A stretch of DNA of 64,000 nt from Nocardia spumae (GCF_020733635.1 NZ_JAJFZL010000001.1:3162001-3226000); one strand, 5' to 3'; counted from the first letter of the stretch, positions 11,647 through 19,549 are shown. Program-made: numbers and translations. Notes: generated by a model from the sequence alone, not told the origin.

Positions 11647-12624
11647 TCAGACGGTTTCGGGGCGCAGGACGACGGTGCCCCGGGTCGCGCGGTCGTCGAC
11701 CAGATGATGCGCCCGGGCCGCCTCGTCGAGGGGCAGCACACTGTCGATCAGCACCGTGAGGTCGCCGTCGGCCGCGAGGCGCAGGGCCGTGGCTCGTCGC
11801 GCGGCAACTCCGGCGAGCCACTGCGGCCCGGAGCATCCGATGAAGGTGAGCCCGCGCATGATCAGATCCGAAGCCGTCACCTGCGCGGGTGCGCCGGACA
11901 GCCAGCCGTAGCCGAGCATCCGGCCGTGCAGTGGGGTCATGAGATCCAGCAGCGCGGCCGCGGTGTCGCCGCCGATGGCGTCGAAGACCACGTCGAGGGT
12001 GGTATCGCCGAGGACCTCGGCGAGCCGCCGTGGCCAGTCCGGATCGCGATGATCGATGACCGTGTGGGCGCCCAGTTCGCGGGCGCGCTGGGTTTTGGCG
12101 GGACCGCCGGCGGTGGCGATGATGTGGCCCACGCCCGATCGTGCCGCGAGCTGAGTGAGATATCCGCCGATCCCCGTGGCCGCGGCCTGGATCAGCACGG
12201 TATCGGTACCCGTGAGTGCGGCGGTGTCGATCAGCGCCGAGGCGACCGAGCCGCTCATCGCCACCGCGGCGGCCGATGCGGCGTCGAGTCCGTCCGGTAC
12301 CCGCACCGCGGATTCCGCTGGTGCGCACACCCGTTCGGCATAGGTGCCGAAGTCGTCGCGCGTCACCAGAACGCGATGTCCGATCAGGTCCGGGTCGACG
12401 TCCGCGGCGACGGCGATGACGATGCCGACGGCTTGCATGCCGAACACCGTCGGGGGCGGACTCGGCATCGGGAAGGCGCCGTTGCGCAACATGGTTTCCG
12501 GATACAGCACCGGAACCGCCTCGACCCGCACGAGTACCTCGCCCGGCCGCGGTTGCGGTTCGGGCATCTCCTGAGCGACGAGCACATCGGGTCCGCCGAC
12601 CCCTGTCATTACGATTGCTTGCAT
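11647..12624 (-). CDS. Quinone oxidoreductase-like NADPH dehydrogenase (MDR family)
   Basis: A 325-residue zinc-independent medium-chain reductase. The N-terminal GroES-like domain (MQAIVMTGVGGPDVLVAQE, RPGEVLVRVEAV) precedes a Rossmann domain with AAATGIGGYLTQLA and the DVVFDAIGG signature. Zinc ligand patterns of alcohol dehydrogenases are missing, fitting the QOR subfamily, which reduces quinones or enones with NADPH. It is divergent from a TetR gene with a large shared palindromic region, so it is probably that regulator's target and induced by a xenobiotic or reactive quinone. Inducer and substrate are unknown. Confidence 0.88.
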   Translation of the reverse strand: MQAIVMTGVGGPDVLVAQEMPEPQPRPGEVLVRVEAVPVLYPETMLRNGAFPMPSPPPTVFGMQAVGIVIAVAADVDPDLIGHRVLVTRDDFGTYAERVCAPAESAVRVPDGLDAASAAAVAMSGSVASALIDTAALTGTDTVLIQAAATGIGGYLTQLAARSGVGHIIATAGGPAKTQRARELGAHTVIDHRDPDWPRRLAEVLGDTTLDVVFDAIGGDTAAALLDLMTPLHGRMLGYGWLSGAPAQVTASDLIMRGLTFIGCSGPQWLAGVAARRATALRLAADGDLTVLIDSVLPLDEAARAHHLVDDRATRGTVVLRPETV

Positions 12625-12638
12625 CCCAACCTCATAAG

Positions 12639-12686
12639 TTGACCGATGGTCCAGATATCCTCGATAGGATATGGACCGACGGTCAA
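12639..12686. promoter_or_regulatory. Paired palindromic operator between oxidoreductase and TetR
   Basis: Two near-identical palindromes, GACCGATGGTC (12641-12651) and GACCGACGGTC (12674-12684), have centres 33 bp apart, about three helical turns. They sit within a larger inverted repeat starting TTGACC and ending GGTCAA, with inner arms ATATCC and GGATAT around TCGATA. It lies in the gap between divergent start codons at 12624 and 12712, the expected site for a TetR dimer pair controlling both genes. Confidence 0.8.
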
Positions 12687-12711
12687 CTTTGTCAACGAAA
12701 TCGGAGATACC

Positions 12712-13284
12712 GTGGCCGAGCAGCGCAGAGAACGAGCCGATGCGGCACGCAACCGCCGCGCGATACTCGACGCGACGCGCACACTGCTGGCCGAGGGCGG
12801 CGCCGATGCGGTCACCATGGAGCGGGTCGCCGCGACCGCCGGGGTCGGAAAGGGAACGGTGTTCCACCGCTTCGGATCTCGCGCGGGGCTGCTGCAGGCG
12901 ATGGTCGCCGAACCCGCCGAATCACTGCTGGCCCGGATCGCCGACGGGCCTCCGCCGCTCGGTCCCGGCGCCGCGGCGGCGGACCGGCTGCTGGCGTTCT
13001 TCGATGCGATGACCTCGATGATGGCCGCGAATGTCGAGTTGATGGCCGCCGCCTACCGCAGCGTCCCCCCGCATCCGCGCACCTCCGAATTCCATTCCGC
13101 CTGGGCCACCCACATCACCTCGCTGTTGGAGGAGGCGCGGCCCGATCTCGACGCCGCGGCGGTCGGCGGGCTGCTGTTCGGGATCCTGGGCACCGACTAC
13201 GCGGTCACGGCGGTGCGCGAGGGGGAGGCCGAGCGCTTGCGGCATGCGGTCCGCCAGCTGGTGGAGTCGGTGGTCACCCGGTGA
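12712..13284 (+). CDS. TetR family transcriptional regulator
   Basis: A 190-residue regulator. The N-terminal helix-turn-helix is complete: RRAILDATRTLLAEGGADAVTMERVAATAGVGKGTVFHRFG, with GVGKGTVFHRF being the recognition-helix signature. The C-terminal ligand domain is generic. GTG 12712 has GGAGA upstream; an earlier ATG at 12646 would place the operator inside the coding region and add a non-homologous tail, so it was rejected. It probably represses the divergent quinone oxidoreductase and itself. The ligand is not predictable. Confidence 0.9.
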   Translation: MAEQRRERADAARNRRAILDATRTLLAEGGADAVTMERVAATAGVGKGTVFHRFGSRAGLLQAMVAEPAESLLARIADGPPPLGPGAAAADRLLAFFDAMTSMMAANVELMAAAYRSVPPHPRTSEFHSAWATHITSLLEEARPDLDAAAVGGLLFGILGTDYAVTAVREGEAERLRHAVRQLVESVVTR

Positions 13285-13353
13285 TCAGCGGTCCCGCGAC
13301 CGCACCGGTGGTCGCGGGGGCGTCGGTGCCGGCCCGCGAGGCGGCGCGAAGGT

Positions 13354-14505
13354 TCACGATCCGGGTGTCGCGACCCAGCCGGCCACGATCACCAGTCCGG
13401 TGGGGCGATGCACGGCGAGGAATCCGAACGGGCGATCGAAGCTCACCGCGACCTCGATGCTGCGGGTGGGCTTCGGTGGCATGCCGGTGGGAGCCATGAC
13501 GACGGCGCTGACCGCCGCGGCATCGAACCCCTCGGCGGTGAAGCGAGCGCGGACGTGCTGGCCGGCGCCGCTGAGCGCCAGCGGTGTGGGCGACAGTCCG
13601 GGAAATCGATTGCCGGTCGTGACGGTGGCGGTACGCAGCCCGAACAGCGCCGGGACCTCGAGGAGGTCGTGTGCCGACCGGATGTCGAACGGCGGCAACT
13701 GGACCCGTAGCGCGTCGCCGATCGCGGTCACCTCCCGGACGAGTAGACCGGGACCGGTGCTGGCGAGTGTGATCGGCCGGGTCTCGACCGATCCGTCGAG
13801 TGCGTCCAGGCCCGCGGCGAGCACCGTGGCGGGTGTCCCCGGCGCGGGTGCATCCGGGCCGAGCAGCAGATGCACATCGAGATCGGCGGCGCCGCGCACC
13901 ACCACCCGGGTCATCGGTGTCTCGGCGGTCAGCAGCGCGGCATTGCCGAGCGCGGTGTCGTATCGCGCCAAGGCCGGTCCCCGATGGCCGCGCCAGGGGC
14001 CGGTGGCCGGCTCGAGGACGTCGGCGTAGAAGGCGCTGGTCCACGGTGTCCGCGCGACGACCGCGGTGGCCACGGCCAGTGCGGCGGATCCGTCGATCTC
14101 GACCGGAAATCGGTCGATGAGACCATCGGTGTGCCGCACCGCCCACTCGTCGAGATCGGCGCGGCCGCGCAGTGCGGCCACCGTCGCCGGAGGCAGTGAG
14201 CGAATCCAGTTGTCGTCCAACGCGATGCCGTCACGAACCCATACGCCGAGCGCGGTGCGGACCGCGTCGGCGCCCTCGATGCGCGCGAGGAGGGTGCGCG
14301 CGGCCGGATGCGCCGAATCCGCCGAAACTCCGGCCGCCGTGGCGAGTTCGGTGCGAGTCGGCTCGGCCGCGACCGGTGCGAGCAAGGCGAGCAGCGGCCA
14401 TACGCCGCAGCCGGACAGGACGAAATCGCCGGAACCGGCGGCCGCGCACCATTTTCGGGTGAGGTCGTTGGCGGCCGCGACGTCGGGGGCCAGGCTGGGC
14501 TGCAT
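13354..14505 (-). CDS. Serpin family protein (bacterial serine protease inhibitor homologue)
   Basis: A 383-residue protein whose length and landmarks fit the serpin fold. AVATAVVARTPWTSAF corresponds to the conserved strand with the Trp; FTAEGFDAAAVSAVV (322-336) matches the hinge that in inhibitory serpins reads EGTEAAAAT; and RPFGFLAVHRPTGLVIVAG near the C-terminus matches the family's final strands. No signal peptide is seen, so it would act inside the cell. The segment after the hinge (about 337-350, MAPTGMPPKPTRS) would be the reactive-centre loop. The hinge is small-residue rich, compatible with inhibition, but the target protease is unknown and no protease gene is adjacent. Confidence 0.78.
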   Translation of the reverse strand: MQPSLAPDVAAANDLTRKWCAAAGSGDFVLSGCGVWPLLALLAPVAAEPTRTELATAAGVSADSAHPAARTLLARIEGADAVRTALGVWVRDGIALDDNWIRSLPPATVAALRGRADLDEWAVRHTDGLIDRFPVEIDGSAALAVATAVVARTPWTSAFYADVLEPATGPWRGHRGPALARYDTALGNAALLTAETPMTRVVVRGAADLDVHLLLGPDAPAPGTPATVLAAGLDALDGSVETRPITLASTGPGLLVREVTAIGDALRVQLPPFDIRSAHDLLEVPALFGLRTATVTTGNRFPGLSPTPLALSGAGQHVRARFTAEGFDAAAVSAVVMAPTGMPPKPTRSIEVAVSFDRPFGFLAVHRPTGLVIVAGWVATPGS

Positions 14506-14800
14506 AATCGCCGAGCCTAGTTGCGGCCGGTCCCGGGCACGGGGGAGAAGGTGCGCCCCTGCCCGGGTGTACGTGGGCGGCAGGGGCGCGGCCGGATCGG
14601 GCGATCCGGAGGATCGGCCGGGTGACCGATCTGTGGACGAGTCTTGTTCCTCAACCGCACTCGAGGTCCAGGGGGAGCGGTGTGGTCTGCGTCACCTCTG
14701 GCCGAAAGTGCGTTTTCGTGGCCGGAGGTGTTGAGGACCGCCGCCGGGATCTGTGACATCCTTCCGACGCGAACGCTCGCACGATATCGAGGAGGCAGGG
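14506..14800. other. Intergenic region between divergent serpin and DUF4334 genes, with hairpins
   Basis: About 295 nt without a convincing ORF. It contains two pieces of structure: a perfect 11-bp hairpin (14553-14589; GCGCCCCTGCC with GGCAGGGGCGC, 15-nt loop) and a more complex folded segment (14648-14737). It must also hold the promoters of the divergent serpin and DUF4334 genes, but I cannot place either with confidence. Confidence 0.6.
14648..14737 (+). other. Candidate three-way-junction RNA structure
   Basis: An outer perfect stem TCCTCAAC/GTTGAGGA (14648-14655 with 14730-14737) encloses two possible hairpins. The first pairs ACCGCAC with GTGTGGT using one G-U. The second (14693-14730) is long: CACCTCTGGCCGAAA with TTTTCGTGGCCGGAGGTG, one mismatch and a 2-nt bulge, 5-nt loop. 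The outer stem and second hairpin share one base, G14730. It would be transcribed toward the DUF4334 gene 64 nt downstream. It could be a leader element, a small RNA, or a double-stranded protein site; the function is unknown. Confidence 0.4.
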
Positions 14801-15352
14801 ATGGCTGGGGCCGGTACGGCTCGCCTGGCGGAGCTGAGCGCGGGACGCGCGACGGTGGAACAGGCCTGGCAGTTGTACGACAGCTTGCCCGCGGTCGCGG
14901 TGTCGGAGATCATCACCGGCCGCTGGACCGGCGCCGAGCTGGACACCGGACATCCCTGGGCCGGGGTGCTCGTGGAATCCGGCTGGTACGGAAAGCAATT
15001 CGACTCACCCGACGAGGTTCAGCCGCTGCTGTTCGCGGGTCCCGACGGGCAGGTGTTCGGGGTCGACCCGCGCCGCGTGCCGCTCGGTCTCGCGGGCTGG
15101 TTTCCGACGGCCGGATTCCGTGCGGCCCGGCGCATGCTGCCGGCGTTGCGCCCGCTGCTGCGGACCGGGCGCGGGCGTGCGCGCCTGCGCGATATCGAGT
15201 ACCGCGGCAAGGTCGGTGCGGCGATGATCTACGACCACCTGCCGATCATCGACATCTTCCGGCGCGTGGACGACGACACTCTGCTCGGTGTGATGGATAT
15301 GCGCGGTATGGACGACCCGTACTTCTTCGTCCTGCGTCGCGAGCGGGCCTGA
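14801..15352 (+). CDS. DUF4334 / GXWXG domain protein
   Basis: A 183-residue cytoplasmic protein with the two domains typical of this family: an N-terminal GXWXG module (LPAVAVSEIITGRWTGAEL, about 30-50) and a C-terminal DUF4334 with YRGKVGAAMIYDHLPIIDIF and LLGVMDMRGMDDPYFFVLRR. These proteins are common in Actinobacteria and probably bind a ligand, but no reaction is established. ATG 14801 is preceded by GAGGAGG, a strong ribosome site; an earlier ATG at 14753 adds an unrelated stretch. It is followed closely by a convergent HD-domain gene (6 nt). Confidence 0.85.
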   Translation: MAGAGTARLAELSAGRATVEQAWQLYDSLPAVAVSEIITGRWTGAELDTGHPWAGVLVESGWYGKQFDSPDEVQPLLFAGPDGQVFGVDPRRVPLGLAGWFPTAGFRAARRMLPALRPLLRTGRGRARLRDIEYRGKVGAAMIYDHLPIIDIFRRVDDDTLLGVMDMRGMDDPYFFVLRRERA

Positions 15353-15358
15353 GCCCGC

Positions 15359-16105
15359 TCAGTCGTCCTCGCCGGCCAGAATGGCGTCGAAGCGCGTATC
15401 CGCGGTATCGAGTTGGTCGAGGATGTGTTGCTTGACATGTGCGGCCAGCGGTGTGTCCGCCCGGGTGATCAGATCCCGGTAGACGCCGGTCAGGGGCCGG
15501 TATTTGGTCGCGAGCTTGTACATGACGGCTTGCTGGTCGGCATAGAGGATGCCCACACCGTTGTCGGTGAAGTCCGAGATCTTCACCACCCTGGCCCATG
15601 GGTCGCGTTCGAGTGACGCGGCGACATGTTCGCGGTACCGGATATGGCGGTCCTCGCCGGGTTCGCGGGCCGGGTTGGTCACCGCCGCGACAAGATTCGC
15701 CACTCGCGTGCCGAACTGCTCGCTCAGCAGCGCGAGGGCGGCCGCCGTCTGGTCATCGGGAGCGGCCGAGGGAACGGTGCCGTGCCGAGCGGCGAGTTCG
15801 GATGCGTGATCTTCGACGGCATCGTGCAGCAGACCCGCCAGTACGAGATCGGTGTCGTGGACCTCGTAGTGACTGACGATGCGGATGGCGACCCGCAGCA
15901 GATGATTGAGATACGGTTCGCGGCCGTAGGTGTCGTCGCGATGGAGATCGGCGGCGAAATCGAGTGCGGCCGAAACCCGTTCGGGATCGGGAAGTTTGCG
16001 TTCCGATTCCAGTAGTAGTCGCTGCCGCAGGCCGCTCTCGCCGTGCACATCGCTGAGCGTGTGCAACGGCATGGCCGCCAGGATTCCCGCCCCGATCGAG
16101 TTCAT
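15359..16105 (-). CDS. HD domain hydrolase, MESH1/SpoT-like
   Basis: A 248-residue protein of the HD superfamily resembling small alarmone hydrolases. The ordered motifs are all present: AADLHRDDTYGREPYLNH (His54), LLHDAVED with His94-Asp95 and Glu98-Asp99, FGTRVANLVAAVTNP, and VVKISDFTDN (Asp178, Asn182). In MESH1 the equivalent His, HD, ED and D/N residues bind metal and cut the 3'-pyrophosphate of (p)ppGpp. No synthetase, TGS or ACT domain is present. It may hydrolyse an alarmone or another nucleotide; this is inference from motif spacing. It is convergent with the DUF4334 gene and downstream of alkB on the same strand. Confidence 0.75.
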   Translation of the reverse strand: MNSIGAGILAAMPLHTLSDVHGESGLRQRLLLESERKLPDPERVSAALDFAADLHRDDTYGREPYLNHLLRVAIRIVSHYEVHDTDLVLAGLLHDAVEDHASELAARHGTVPSAAPDDQTAAALALLSEQFGTRVANLVAAVTNPAREPGEDRHIRYREHVAASLERDPWARVVKISDFTDNGVGILYADQQAVMYKLATKYRPLTGVYRDLITRADTPLAAHVKQHILDQLDTADTRFDAILAGEDD

Positions 16106-16167
16106 CGGCCCAATGTAGCGGGGCCGGGTGACAGCCCGGTGCCAACGGCAGGGGAGTCCGCGAGATA

Positions 16168-16794
16168 TCAGTGCACGCCGCGGGGGCGGAACTGGATACT
16201 GATCCTCGGGCCCACCGGGCGGCGCGTCTTCGGTACGGCGTGTTCCCAGGTGCGCTGGCACGATCCGCCCATCACGATCAGATCGCCGTGGCCGAGGTGA
16301 TACCGGATGCTCGCGCCACCGCCGCGTGGGCGCAGCAGCAGTGCGCGCGGGGCGCCGATCGAAACGATGGCGACCATGGTGTCGTGGGTGGCGCCGCGAC
16401 CGCCGGTATCGCCGTGCCAGGCGACGCTGTCGTTACCGTCGCGGTAGTAGCACAGGCCCGCCGTCCGGAACGGTTCGCCCAGTTCGGGGCCGTAATGCTC
16501 GCTCAGCGCCGTGCGGGCCCGCGGCAGGATCGGATCCGGCCACGGCTCGTGTTCGCCGTAGGAGCGCAGCAGCCGCGGCACATCGACCACGCGGTCGTAC
16601 ATCGGGCGCCGATCGGTACGCCACGGCACCCGGGTGGCGAGGCGGTCGAACAGTTCGTCGGCGCCGCGCAGCCAGCCCGGCAACAGATCCACCCACGCGC
16701 CGTCGGTGAGCCCGGTCCGGCGAAGTCCGGTCAGCGTCCCCACCTCGACCTCGCCGAAGCCGTCGAGCAGCGATTGTTGCAGCGGTGCGGACAT
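16168..16794 (-). CDS. alkB: AlkB family alpha-ketoglutarate-dependent dioxygenase
   Basis: A 208-residue Fe(II)/2-oxoglutarate dioxygenase that would oxidatively remove alkyl groups from DNA or RNA bases (1mA, 3mC). The iron triad His127-x-Asp129 (WHGDTGG) and His185 (WEHAVPK) is intact, and the 2-oxoglutarate arginines RxxxxxR are Arg197 and Arg203 in PRISIQFRPR. A substrate-lid segment YYRDGNDSVAWH precedes. ATG 16794 is 20 bp downstream of a LexA-type operator, so the gene is very probably SOS-controlled. The HD-domain gene follows on the same strand after 62 nt. Confidence 0.93.
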   Translation of the reverse strand: MSAPLQQSLLDGFGEVEVGTLTGLRRTGLTDGAWVDLLPGWLRGADELFDRLATRVPWRTDRRPMYDRVVDVPRLLRSYGEHEPWPDPILPRARTALSEHYGPELGEPFRTAGLCYYRDGNDSVAWHGDTGGRGATHDTMVAIVSIGAPRALLLRPRGGGASIRYHLGHGDLIVMGGSCQRTWEHAVPKTRRPVGPRISIQFRPRGVH

Positions 16795-16814
16795 GCGTTC
16801 GAATCTACGTTCTA

Positions 16815-16830
16815 TCGAACATATGTTCAA
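16815..16830 (-). promoter_or_regulatory. LexA (SOS) box upstream of alkB
   Basis: On the minus strand the site reads TTGAACATATGTTCGA, one mismatch from the mycobacterial/actinobacterial SOS consensus TCGAAC-N4-GTTCGA; the central 12 bases GAACATATGTTC are a perfect palindrome. It ends 20 bp before the alkB ATG, so LexA bound there would block transcription. It is on the far side of the alpha/beta hydrolase stop, so it serves alkB only. Confidence 0.85.
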
Positions 16831-16867
16831 GCATCGGCCGGTGTGGGCGTGTGTGGCCCGCCGAGTG

Positions 16868-17755
16868 TCAGGACCTGCCGGTGAGGTGGGCGCGTACGAA
16901 ATCGACCACCGCATCGGAGAATTCGTCGTTGACGTCACTGGCGGCCGTGTGTGCGGCGCCGGTGATCTCGACGTACTCCAGCTGCGGGACCAGGGCCCGG
17001 AAATCCGCGACACCCTGTTCGCTGACCACATCCGACAGTCGCCCCCGCACCAGCAGTACCGGGATGTCCAGGGCCCGCGCGGCGTCCTCGAGGTCGCTGG
17101 TCTGCAGTTCGATGTCCTCGGGGCGGCTCGACATCATCGCCGGATCCCAGTGCCAGTACCACCGGCCGTCCTCGCGCCGGCGGAGATTGCGGCGCAGACC
17201 GTCCGGATTGCGCGGGCGGGGGCGGTGTGGCAGATATTCCGCGACCGCGTCCGCGGCCTCGTCGAGTGAGGCGAACCCCTCGGGGTTGCCGCCGAGGAAG
17301 TTGAGCACGCGCTCGACCCCCTTGTGCTCGGGGCGCGGCACGACATCGACCAGTACGAGTCCGGCGATCCGCTCGTGTCCAGGTCGCGCGGTCGCCAGTA
17401 GGGCGGTCAGGCCGCCCATGCTCGCGCCGACCACGATGGCCGGCCGATCCAGTTCGGCGAGGATGCCGAGCAGATCGGCGGTCATCGCCTCGCGCGAATA
17501 GTCGCCGCCGGGTGCCCAGTCGCTCTCGCCGTGTCCGCGAGCGTCGAGCAGGATCGCGTGCATCCCCACCTTGGCCAGCGCGGCCCCGGACTCCTTCCAG
17601 GAGTGCCGGGTCTGACCGCCGCCGTGCAGGAAGACCGCCAGCGGGCCGTCGGCCGGTCCCCAGCTCTCCCCGGACAGGGTGATTCCGCCGTGGCCCCGGA
17701 AGGAGATCCGGCGAGGTTCGGTGAAGTCGGCTTCGTTGCTCACGCCTTCGAGCAT
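16868..17755 (-). CDS. Alpha/beta hydrolase
   Basis: A 295-residue hydrolase of the alpha/beta fold. The oxyanion region VFLHGGGQTRHSW, DARGHGESD, the nucleophile elbow GASMGG and the C-terminal GAAHTAA supply the expected oxyanion, Ser and His positions; the acid is probably in LLVRGRLSDVV. No signal peptide. Such proteins hydrolyse esters, epoxides or other substrates; specificity is unknown. ATG 17755 lacks a clear ribosome site, and a GTG at 17743 is an alternative. It is divergent from the pyr operon. Confidence 0.85.
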   Translation of the reverse strand: MLEGVSNEADFTEPRRISFRGHGGITLSGESWGPADGPLAVFLHGGGQTRHSWKESGAALAKVGMHAILLDARGHGESDWAPGGDYSREAMTADLLGILAELDRPAIVVGASMGGLTALLATARPGHERIAGLVLVDVVPRPEHKGVERVLNFLGGNPEGFASLDEAADAVAEYLPHRPRPRNPDGLRRNLRRREDGRWYWHWDPAMMSSRPEDIELQTSDLEDAARALDIPVLLVRGRLSDVVSEQGVADFRALVPQLEYVEITGAAHTAASDVNDEFSDAVVDFVRAHLTGRS

Positions 17756-17909
17756 CCCACATTCGGTTTACGCTGTATGAAATGGTCCGGTGACCGAGAC
17801 GACCGGGCGGATCATGCGCGGACATCTTCGCAGGTGGCGGGGCTCACAGCGGGACCCCCGCCGCTGGGGGCGCCGGGCGCCGCTGCTAGGCTCTGGCATC
17901 GACAAGACA

Positions 17910-17944
17910 TCCTTTAACGGACCGTCCGGCGAGGCGGGGAAGGA
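17910..17944 (+). promoter_or_regulatory. PyrR-binding hairpin over the pyrR ribosome binding site
   Basis: The loop TCCGGCGAGGC (17925-17935) matches the conserved PyrR-binding loop pattern UCCNGNGAGGY. It is closed by CCG/CGG, and by TCCTT (17910-17914) pairing with AAGGA (17940-17944), which is the pyrR Shine-Dalgarno. PyrR with UMP binding here would stabilise the hairpin and repress translation of the whole operon, as described for mycobacterial pyr operons. A TAGGCT at 17887-17892 is a possible -10, giving a leader of about 50 nt. Confidence 0.75.
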
Positions 17945-17951
17945 GGTCGGC

Positions 17952-18587
17952 ATGGCTGTGCCCGAGGACCGGGCCGCCAGGTCGAGTGCTGCCGAATATT
18001 CGCAGCGGCACGACCCCGATTGGGTCGAGGCCGGCCGCGAGCTGCTGTCGGCGTCCGATGTCGGCCGCACGATCGCGCGCATGGCGCATCAGATCATCGA
18101 GAAGACCGCCCTGGATTCCGCCGATCCGGAGGCTGCCCGGGTGGTTCTCATCGGAATCCCGACCCGCGGCACCACGCTCGCGGCTCGGCTGACCGAGCGC
18201 ATCGAGGAGTTCAGCGGGGTGCGACCCGCACTCGGTTCGCTGGATATCACCCTGTACCGCGACGATCTACGCAATCGCCCGCACCGTCCGCTCGAGCGGA
18301 CCTCGGTGCCCGAGGGCGGTATCGACGACGCGCTGGTGGTCCTGGTCGACGACGTCCTGTTCTCCGGCCGCAGCGTCCGTTCCGCGCTGGACGGTCTGCG
18401 GGACCTGGGACGCCCGCGCGCGGTGCAGCTGGCGGTGCTGGTCGACCGCGGACATCGCGAACTGCCCATCCGCGCCGACTACGTCGGCAAGAACGTACCC
18501 ACGTCCCGTAGCGAGGACGTCTCGGTGTTGCTGACCGAACACGACGGCCACGACGGGGTCTATCTACATCAGGGGGAGCAGCGGTGA
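17952..18587 (+). CDS. pyrR: Pyrimidine operon regulator PyrR / uracil phosphoribosyltransferase
   Basis: A 211-residue RNA-binding regulator with a phosphoribosyltransferase fold. The PRPP loop [18 protein letters not shown] is diagnostic, with [11 protein letters not shown] and [10 protein letters not shown] also typical. It senses UMP and controls expression of the operon through the hairpin just upstream. ATG 17952 has a strong GGAAGGAGG site. The first ~30 residues are a variable tail. Its stop overlaps the pyrB GTG by 4 nt. Confidence 0.96.
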   Translation: MAVPEDRAARSSAAEYSQRHDPDWVEAGRELLSASDVGRTIARMAHQIIEKTALDSADPEAARVVLIGIPTRGTTLAARLTERIEEFSGVRPALGSLDITLYRDDLRNRPHRPLERTSVPEGGIDDALVVLVDDVLFSGRSVRSALDGLRDLGRPRAVQLAVLVDRGHRELPIRADYVGKNVPTSRSEDVSVLLTEHDGHDGVYLHQGEQR

Positions 18588-19549
18588 GGCATCTGCTGTC
18601 GGTTACCGACCTCGACCGCGCCACCGCCACCGAACTGCTCGACGACGCACAGCGTTTCGAACAGGCGCTGCTCGGCCGCGAGGTGCGCAAACTGCCCACG
18701 TTGCGTGGGCGCACGGTGATGACGGTGTTCTTCGAGAATTCCACCCGCACCCGGGTCTCGTTCGAGGTCGCGGGCAAGTGGATGAGCGCCGACGTGATCA
18801 ATGTCAGCGCGTCGAGTTCCTCGGTGTCCAAGGGGGAATCGCTGCGCGACACCGCGCTGACCCTGCACGCGGCCGGCGCCGACGCGCTGATCGTGCGGCA
18901 TCCCGCCTCGGGTGCGGCCCATCAGATCGCCCGGTGGTTCGGTGAGCTGGACGCCGGAGCGGGTGGTTACACCGGCACCGGTCCGGCGGTGATCAACGCC
19001 GGTGACGGTATGCACGAACATCCCACTCAGGCGCTGCTGGACGCGCTGACCCTGCGTCAGCGTCTGGGCGATCTGGCCGGTAAGCGCGTCGTCATCGTCG
19101 GCGATATCCTGCACAGCCGCGTGGCTCGCTCGAACGCGTTCCTGCTCGACATCCTGGGTGCCGAGGTCGTGCTGGTCGCACCGCGCACGCTGTTGCCGGT
19201 CGGGGTCGAGCAGTGGCCGGTTCAGGTCTCGCATTCACTGGACGCGGCGCTGCCCGGCGCGGACGCGGTGATGATGCTGCGGGTGCAGGCCGAGCGGATG
19301 AACGGTGGCTTCTTCCCGTCGGCGCGCGAGTACTCGATCGCTTACGGGCTCAACGAGCGGCGCATGGCGCTGCTCGACAACGATGCCGTGGTCCTGCATC
19401 CGGGGCCGATGCTGCGCGGTATGGAAATCTCCGCGGCGGTGGCCGATTCGCCCCGGGCCGCGGTACTGCAGCAGGTCACCAATGGTGTGCACATGCGGAT
19501 GGCGGTGCTGTTCCGGCTGCTCGTCGGCGCCGGGGAGGCGGTCGCGTGA
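18584..19549 (+). CDS. pyrB: Aspartate carbamoyltransferase catalytic subunit
   Basis: A 321-residue enzyme joining carbamoyl phosphate and aspartate in pyrimidine synthesis. The carbamoyl-phosphate motif [13 protein letters not shown], the [12 protein letters not shown] segment and the [11 protein letters not shown] segment are all present. There is no regulatory pyrI nearby; the catalytic chain presumably acts alone or with PyrC. GTG 18584 overlaps pyrR, and the 3' end overlaps a small ORF by 4 nt. Confidence 0.97.
   Translation: MRHLLSVTDLDRATATELLDDAQRFEQALLGREVRKLPTLRGRTVMTVFFENSTRTRVSFEVAGKWMSADVINVSASSSSVSKGESLRDTALTLHAAGADALIVRHPASGAAHQIARWFGELDAGAGGYTGTGPAVINAGDGMHEHPTQALLDALTLRQRLGDLAGKRVVIVGDILHSRVARSNAFLLDILGAEVVLVAPRTLLPVGVEQWPVQVSHSLDAALPGADAVMMLRVQAERMNGGFFPSAREYSIAYGLNERRMALLDNDAVVLHPGPMLRGMEISAAVADSPRAAVLQQVTNGVHMRMAVLFRLLVGAGEAVA

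Noticed and set aside
12646-12711. Longer N-terminus of the TetR protein beginning at 12646
   Set aside because: It would encode part of the operator and add residues not seen in TetR proteins; GTG 12712 has a better ribosome site.
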